From Cryptomeria japonica (Eukaryota > Streptophyta > Pinopsida > Cupressales > Cupressaceae), in assembly GCF_030272615.1 (NCBI RefSeq), contig NC_081415.1, positions 629,033,240 through 629,097,239 on the forward strand: a DNA stretch of 64,000 nucleotides, in the 5' to 3' direction. The notes beneath the pieces were generated by a model, which worked only from the letters and a program-made list of their open reading frames with translations, did not search any database and was not told where the DNA came from. Position numbers and translations under genes: made by a program. Shown here in pieces: positions 59,755 through 64,000 of this stretch (positions are counted from its first letter, which is position 1; every line of letters begins with the position of its first letter).

Positions 59755-61693
59755 TTTGTCACTAGGTGCTCCCTCTATCCTCCTCATCCCTACCATGTCT
59801 CAAGGGTGATGACCCTCCTGCCCCACGTCCTGGCTGTGGTGGTCTCCTAGGTCCACTCACCCCCATGCTGCTCACTGACCTCTGAGAACGTGGCCTGCTC
59901 TCTATCCTCGATCGTGCCTGATATGATGCTGCTCTCTACTCTGGTGGAACTGCACTCTCATATAATGTCCTCCAATGGTGTATCTCCTCTCCAGTCTCTA
60001 CCAACATCTATGTCATCTCACATGCACTGGCATCCCTAATCGACCCAATATACTCCGTCACTCTCTGATCTACTTGCTATGCCTATGCTATTGTTGTATC
60101 TCGAGCTGTTGTCAGTCTGGCTATCTCTGCTCTGAACTGATCCTTCTCTGTCCTCAAGGTAGCATTTTGTCTCTCTAATGTCACAATGTGATCATGCTGA
60201 CTCGCTATGGTGGCCCTACATATCTCCATCTCCTCTATGCTAGCTATCTCTGGCTCTATGGGTATATCCTGCAATGCCTCCTCATTATCCCCTCCATCCT
60301 CATCCTCCTCCTCATCATCCCCTTCGTCCTCATCCTCCTCCTCATTATCCCCTCCATCCTCATCCTCCTCCTTATCATCCTCATCATCCTCATCATCTCC
60401 CTCATCCTCATCTCTATCCTCATCATCTCCAACGAGTGGGAAGTCCTCCTGTCTCCTCGATACTGGAATATCAAGATTCGTCAATGGCACATGCCATCGT
60501 CGTGCAAACCATCGCTCATACTCCTTTGTCATCCCGGTGTCCACCACATTTGATCTCTAATCCCACTATTTCTATTGTAGCTGTGTGAAGTCAGTGTATG
60601 CTATGTGTGGCTGAATCATCCTCCCCCACTGACTCATCTCTCTGTGAGATCGGGAAAAGTGTACAGTCCCTCTCGGTACATCCTGCCTCTCTCCAAACTG
60701 TCATTTGACTCTCTCTGGCAGGTACATCTCAATCACTCTTTGGTGATTCACTACTTGCCCAATCAAGTATCTCTCCTATCTACAATATGGTAGCTCATCA
60801 CTATCATCTGACCATCCAGGGCAATCAAGATATGGCCTCCATGTGAACTCTCTCAATCTGTCTAGCTCATGTCACCAATACAATATGTATCCGAACGGAC
60901 CCTGTCTCAACATACCCCCATAATTGTACATATATGGTTGGTGTGGTACTACCTATCTCTCTACAATCAATCGACATATGGCTATGTGCTCAAATGCCCA
61001 TACCTATAATAGTGTGACCCCACAGCTCAAAGTCTGAACTCCTTGATATGCTATCTGATGCAACTGAAAATACAGCATGGCAAGCACACATGGTCCCCAT
61101 GTGTATATAGTCCCCTCTGTCGCCATCCACTCTAGCACTCTTCCCCATCCAATAGGGAATCCATGTCCTCATCTGTCCCCTGCTAATAGGCATGCTTTAA
61201 CCACTGCTATCACCACATATCGCTGATTGTACTCTACTGCCATGGTCTCCCAACCAATCTCCCTCTACCATATCAAGATCATCTGTGTCACACTCAAATA
61301 ATCTGCACAAAGCATCTCTCCGTATCGCTAGGCCATACTCTATCATCTCCCCATGAATTGAAATGTGGAGGATACACCATACATCCTCTAGTGTCACCGT
61401 CGCCTCTCCTGTCGACAGATGGAATGAGGAGGTCTCTGAATGCCATTGCTCTACCAATGTGGTAAGTAGTCTTGTGTTTTCCCTAATCTCAGGCATGAAT
61501 GTAATATAGTATAATCCAAGTCCTGCTAATGTATCTTTGTCCGTGCTCCTGAGTCTATGTTGTAACATGAAGCAGTCAGGGCGGTTCTCCCGTGTAATCA
61601 GTGGATACTGTCGACTCTGCATCACAATTGGGGCACACTTGGTCAGTTTTAGGGTTTCCTCCTACGGGTTGCATTTCCTTGTTTCATCCATCA
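59755..61693 (-). pseudogene. Antisense plant mobile domain (PMD, MAIN-like) ORF in element E
   Basis: On the minus strand, from about ATG 61693, the protein shows the transposon-associated PMD: RPDCFMLQHRL, LGLYYITFMPEIRENTRLLTTLVEQWHSETSSFHLSTGEATVTLEDVWCIL (61560-61360). Further on come YTWGPCVLAMLYFQLHQIAYQGVQ and VWAFEHIAICRLIVER (about 61110-60955), in frame apart from TAG/TGA stops and a shift near 61190. The C-terminal part has an acidic repeat (60277-60370), a coiled coil (IASQHDHIVTLERQNATLRTE) and an Arg/Gly/Ser-rich tail (about 59860-59760). PMD proteins of cellular MAIN/MAIL type act in nuclear gene silencing and maintenance. PMD copies in transposons have unknown roles. Confidence 0.8.
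60277..60370 (-). repeat. 30-bp repeat encoding acidic stretch
   Basis: About three copies of a CCTCCTCCTCATTATCCCCT-type 30-bp unit (plus strand) encode Asp/Glu/Gly repeats on the minus strand. Plus-strand ORFs across it are shadows. Confidence 0.85.
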
Positions 61694-61792
61694 ATCAAGG
61701 TGTTTCTTATCTATTTTGACCTATCCTACCCTCATTCCCCTTTTTGGGATCATTCGCATGCTATTTTTGGTCAAATTAGGGTTCTCAGTGCA

Positions 61793-61890
61793 CAACTGCA
61801 CCTGTGTAGCATCAAGCTACACCTGTGTACCCTACACAGGCGTAGAACATCCTACACAAGCATAGGATGCACCCACATAGGCATAGAAGT
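61793..61890 (-). repeat. Inverse-oriented leader repeats before the antisense ORF
   Basis: On the minus strand, words such as TCTACGCCTGTGTAGG and CTATGCCTATGTGGG recur four or five times. They resemble the 22-bp leader unit at 52216-52322 but face the opposite way, 100-200 bp upstream of the PMD start. Confidence 0.7.
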
Positions 61891-62415
61891 CTTTTTTTTC
61901 ATTCCCTGTGGGCCCCGCAATGTCCCGCAAGCGAGCAAAATTCATGAAATTGACAATATAGGTTTTTGAGATACATACCACTGCTCCCGCATCGTTCGGT
62001 CATCTGTAGTTGCATACACATTCCCCGAGGAGATCTGCCATTGGAATGTTCGCCATCTCTATGCAAGGGTTCTTTTCCAGAGCAACAAATCTTCCACTTT
62101 GGCTAGTGCAAATGAGCTCTTTTCCTTCTCCTTGTCTTATTTATAGAACTTTGTCAGTGCCTAGATGGATGTGCACCCTCTCCATCTTATGCTAGTTGTG
62201 GTCTTTTACACCTTCCATTGCTTTTCATTCCTGCATCCGACCTTCAATTCTTGATCTGTTTGATCCTATCATTTTCTATCATTCTTATCGATCAATTGGC
62301 CTCTTTTCTAGATGTATCCGGCCAATTCCTCGAGGGGGCATGCATATGTCATTGTCATTGTCTGGGGCATTTTCAATATTGTTCTTTAAAACAATGCTTA
62401 GAATCACACTGTCTC
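61891..62415. other. Gene-free region between PMD ORF and PPT
   Basis: No coding region is supported. It probably holds the antisense promoter, if there was one. I see no clear TATA motif. Confidence 0.45.
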
Positions 62416-62429
62416 AAAGAGGGGCAAAA
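62416..62429 (+). promoter_or_regulatory. Polypurine tract of element E
   Basis: AAAGAGGGGCAAAA lies immediately before the 3' LTR start TGTAGACATC. Confidence 0.92.
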
Positions 62430-63890
62430 TGTAGACATCTAAAAATGGTCAACGCTTGCGGAGTCATACTTTAACATTTGTGCATTGCCTTATTTTAGGG
62501 TTTTTGTGTCGCATTAACATTTCTTCTATGTTGCGCACTTGGTCTTTATCATTTGCGAGCATCGAGTCCTTCTTTTGCATTCTTCATTTTTCTTGCTTTC
62601 GAATTTGGTCTTGTCGATAGCAATCTTCAGTCATGATTTTGGTCGATCATATCCTATTGTATCAATGTGTGTGTTCATTTGTCATCATTTTGGACATCGT
62701 CAATCCTAATCAATGATAGAATTAGGGTTTTGTCCTCTTTTCAATCTTGTCATTTTGCGATCAATTTCTCATTGATCGTTGTCATTTTCAATCTTGTCAT
62801 TTTGCGATCGATTTGTCATCGATCATTTTCCTCTTTTCAATCTCATCAATTTTGCGATTGATTTGTCATTGACCATTGTCCTCTTGTCAATCTTGTCATT
62901 TTGCAATTGATTCATCATTGATCCTCGTCCTTGTCAATCTTGTCATTTTGTGATCGATTTGTCATCGATCATTTTCCTTCTCAATCATGTCAATTTGGAT
63001 CAATTAGTCATTGTTTCTCGTCAATTGGTGCATTTATCAATCAAATCATTTGTCAGTATTGGTCCTTTGTTAATCAGAATCATGATCGAATTGACATCAA
63101 TTATCTTTTGTCAAGACTTAATTGTTGTCCTTGCATTTCTAATTTATCTTCTAGGATTTTATGATTTATTCATTTAATCTTGATTGTCATTTTCCCTCTA
63201 GGTTAAATAATTTATTTATTTATCCTAAGTCTTCTTGTCACAATTAAATAGTTATTTAATTGGCTAATTAATTCCTCTTCTTTTTGTAAATTAATTAATG
63301 AATGAAAAATTATTAATTAATTTACCTAATTTTCATCAATTTCTAATTTCCTAATTTCCAATTCATCATTTCTAACCTAATTTTCTAATTTCTCCTAAAT
63401 TCCTAAATTTCTATTTCTATTTTCAAATTCTTGTCATAAATTGTCATAACACCTTGCATAGCAATTTGTCATACACTTGTCATAATTTTGTCATTCTTGA
63501 TTTGAAATTTCCTTTCAAATCTCTTCATACTAATCTTGTCTTTTCTCCAATTTATCTGTAAATTGGATGAATTTCTTCAATCATGGACCCTGATCGATCA
63601 ATCAATCATGCTTCTAGTATCCTTATGTTGTCTTGTCAATCTTGCTTTCATCTCATGCTTATGCACTTGTAGGTGAGATCCACAAACAAAGCAATTTTAA
63701 GGAGAAAGAAGGACAATGGAGAATTATGAAGGAGATATCTGCACTTGGTTTGCTTTAATTTCATCTTGAAAATCTTGTCATCATATTTTCTATTGAATGT
63801 TTTTAGGATTGTTATCATTGCAATCTGGTTTTGTGATTGAGCTAGTCTAATTTGCTACTTGCTTTGATGATTTCCAAATTCCTATCTACA
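62430..63890 (+). repeat. 3' LTR of element E
   Basis: This is the partner of 50609-52105. The terminus TCTACA is intact and followed by the CCGAT duplication. The palindromic units at about 62745-62990 are partly decayed relative to the 5' copy. Confidence 0.95.
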
Positions 63891-63895
63891 CCGAT

Positions 63896-64000
63896 AATTG
63901 ATAAGAAAGTTAGAAAAAAAGTTGAGCAATTTTCTGTGGAACAAGGCTTCACAAAGGAAATGATTGTTGAAGCTAGAACTAGATTTGAAGTTGGAAAGGT
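63896..64000 (+). other. Element D LTR resumes; open reading frame runs off the window
   Basis: After the CCGAT duplication the sequence is open in one frame to the end and encodes a Lys/Glu/Val-rich helical segment. The same frame is open upstream of element E from about 50530, so E may have interrupted a coding region within D's LTR. The product is not recognised. Confidence 0.45.

Larger units (their letters stand above)
50609..63890 (+). mobile_element. Element E: 13.3-kb pol-less LTR element with antisense PMD ORF
   Basis: LTRs are at 50609-52105 and 62430-63890, with tips TGTAGA...TCTACA (5' copy mutated to TCTTCA). The target duplication CCGAT is at 50604-50608 and 63891-63895. The PBS is at 52111 and the PPT is AAAGAGGGGCAAAA. 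The interior holds a long Q/P-rich sense ORF and an antisense PMD pseudogene, with no protease, RT or integrase. Antisense extra ORFs near the 3' LTR are a known feature of some Tat gypsy elements, so E is probably a non-autonomous Tat-type derivative. That family placement is inference. Confidence 0.93.
30386..64000 (+). mobile_element. Element D: 5'-truncated plus-strand gypsy-like element, split by three insertions
   Basis: Its sequence is recovered by skipping copia-1, copia-2 and E, each bounded by its own target duplication. The pieces are 30386-31991, 38567-38700, 46726-50608 and 63896-64000. It holds a gag-type coding fragment, a long non-coding 3' part, a polypurine tract at 49374-49393 and an LTR start TGTCATAAAATT at 49394. 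No 5' LTR or PBS is visible upstream of 30386, and no RT or integrase is present. It is either deleted or non-autonomous. Confidence 0.65.

Noticed and set aside
60188-60588. Plus-strand Pro/His/Ser-rich ORFs
   Set aside because: They are shadows of the minus-strand acidic repeat in the PMD pseudogene, which has domain support on its own strand.

Overview
This window is nuclear DNA from a plant with a large, repeat-dominated genome. The copia and gypsy coding fragments, the very long LTRs and the dense nesting suggest a gymnosperm, but nothing here fixes the species. I found no host single-copy gene, no intact tRNA or rRNA gene and no bacterial-type system. Almost every base belongs to LTR retrotransposons inserted into one another.

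Layout. (A) 1-17336: a minus-strand Ty3/gypsy element of Tat/Ogre-like type. It has LTRs of about 6.5 kb (the 3' LTR runs off the left edge), a tRNA-Arg primer-binding site and gag-protease-RNase H-RT-RNase H-integrase in one frame broken only by stop codons. Each LTR carries hairpin subrepeats and a long sense ORF (about 1,186 codons in the complete copy). A sits inside an older copia LTR (17337-18143). A second, oppositely oriented copia LTR scrap lies at about 18870-19125. (B) about 19140-30300: a truncated minus-strand gypsy element with gag, a tRNA-Arg PBS and, upstream of the PBS, a long ORF (20887-28443) preceded by an array of about 17 palindromes with a TTTAAA core (28621-29730). A 4.07-kb solo LTR (C, 21560-25625, target duplication TTTAA) splits that ORF. 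(D) about 30386-64000: a plus-strand, 5'-truncated gypsy-like element with a G-patch/zinc-knuckle gag fragment, a long 3' noncoding part, a polypurine tract and a 3' LTR beginning at 49394. Three elements interrupt it: copia-1 (31992-38561, minus, non-autonomous, duplication AGATT), copia-2 (38701-46720, minus, decayed gag-pol, duplication CCTTT, itself holding a solo LTR at 40863-41910) and E (50609-63890, plus, duplication CCGAT). E is a 13.3-kb element without pol. It has a long Q/P-rich sense ORF and an antisense plant-mobile-domain (PMD) ORF near its 3' LTR.

Two themes recur. First, several unrelated LTRs carry arrays of short palindromes whose arms differ from unit to unit but stay complementary within each unit. 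In A and B, and perhaps D, the array precedes a long LTR-borne ORF that ends about 1 kb before the PBS. Second, the long ORFs are broken almost only by in-frame stops that can be explained by C-to-T or G-to-A changes, often without frameshifts, as expected for methylated, silenced elements.

Nothing here is likely to make functional protein now. All function statements concern ancestral roles inferred from motifs. Boundaries supported by target duplications (copia-1, copia-2, C, E) are firm. The outer limits of B and D are estimates.
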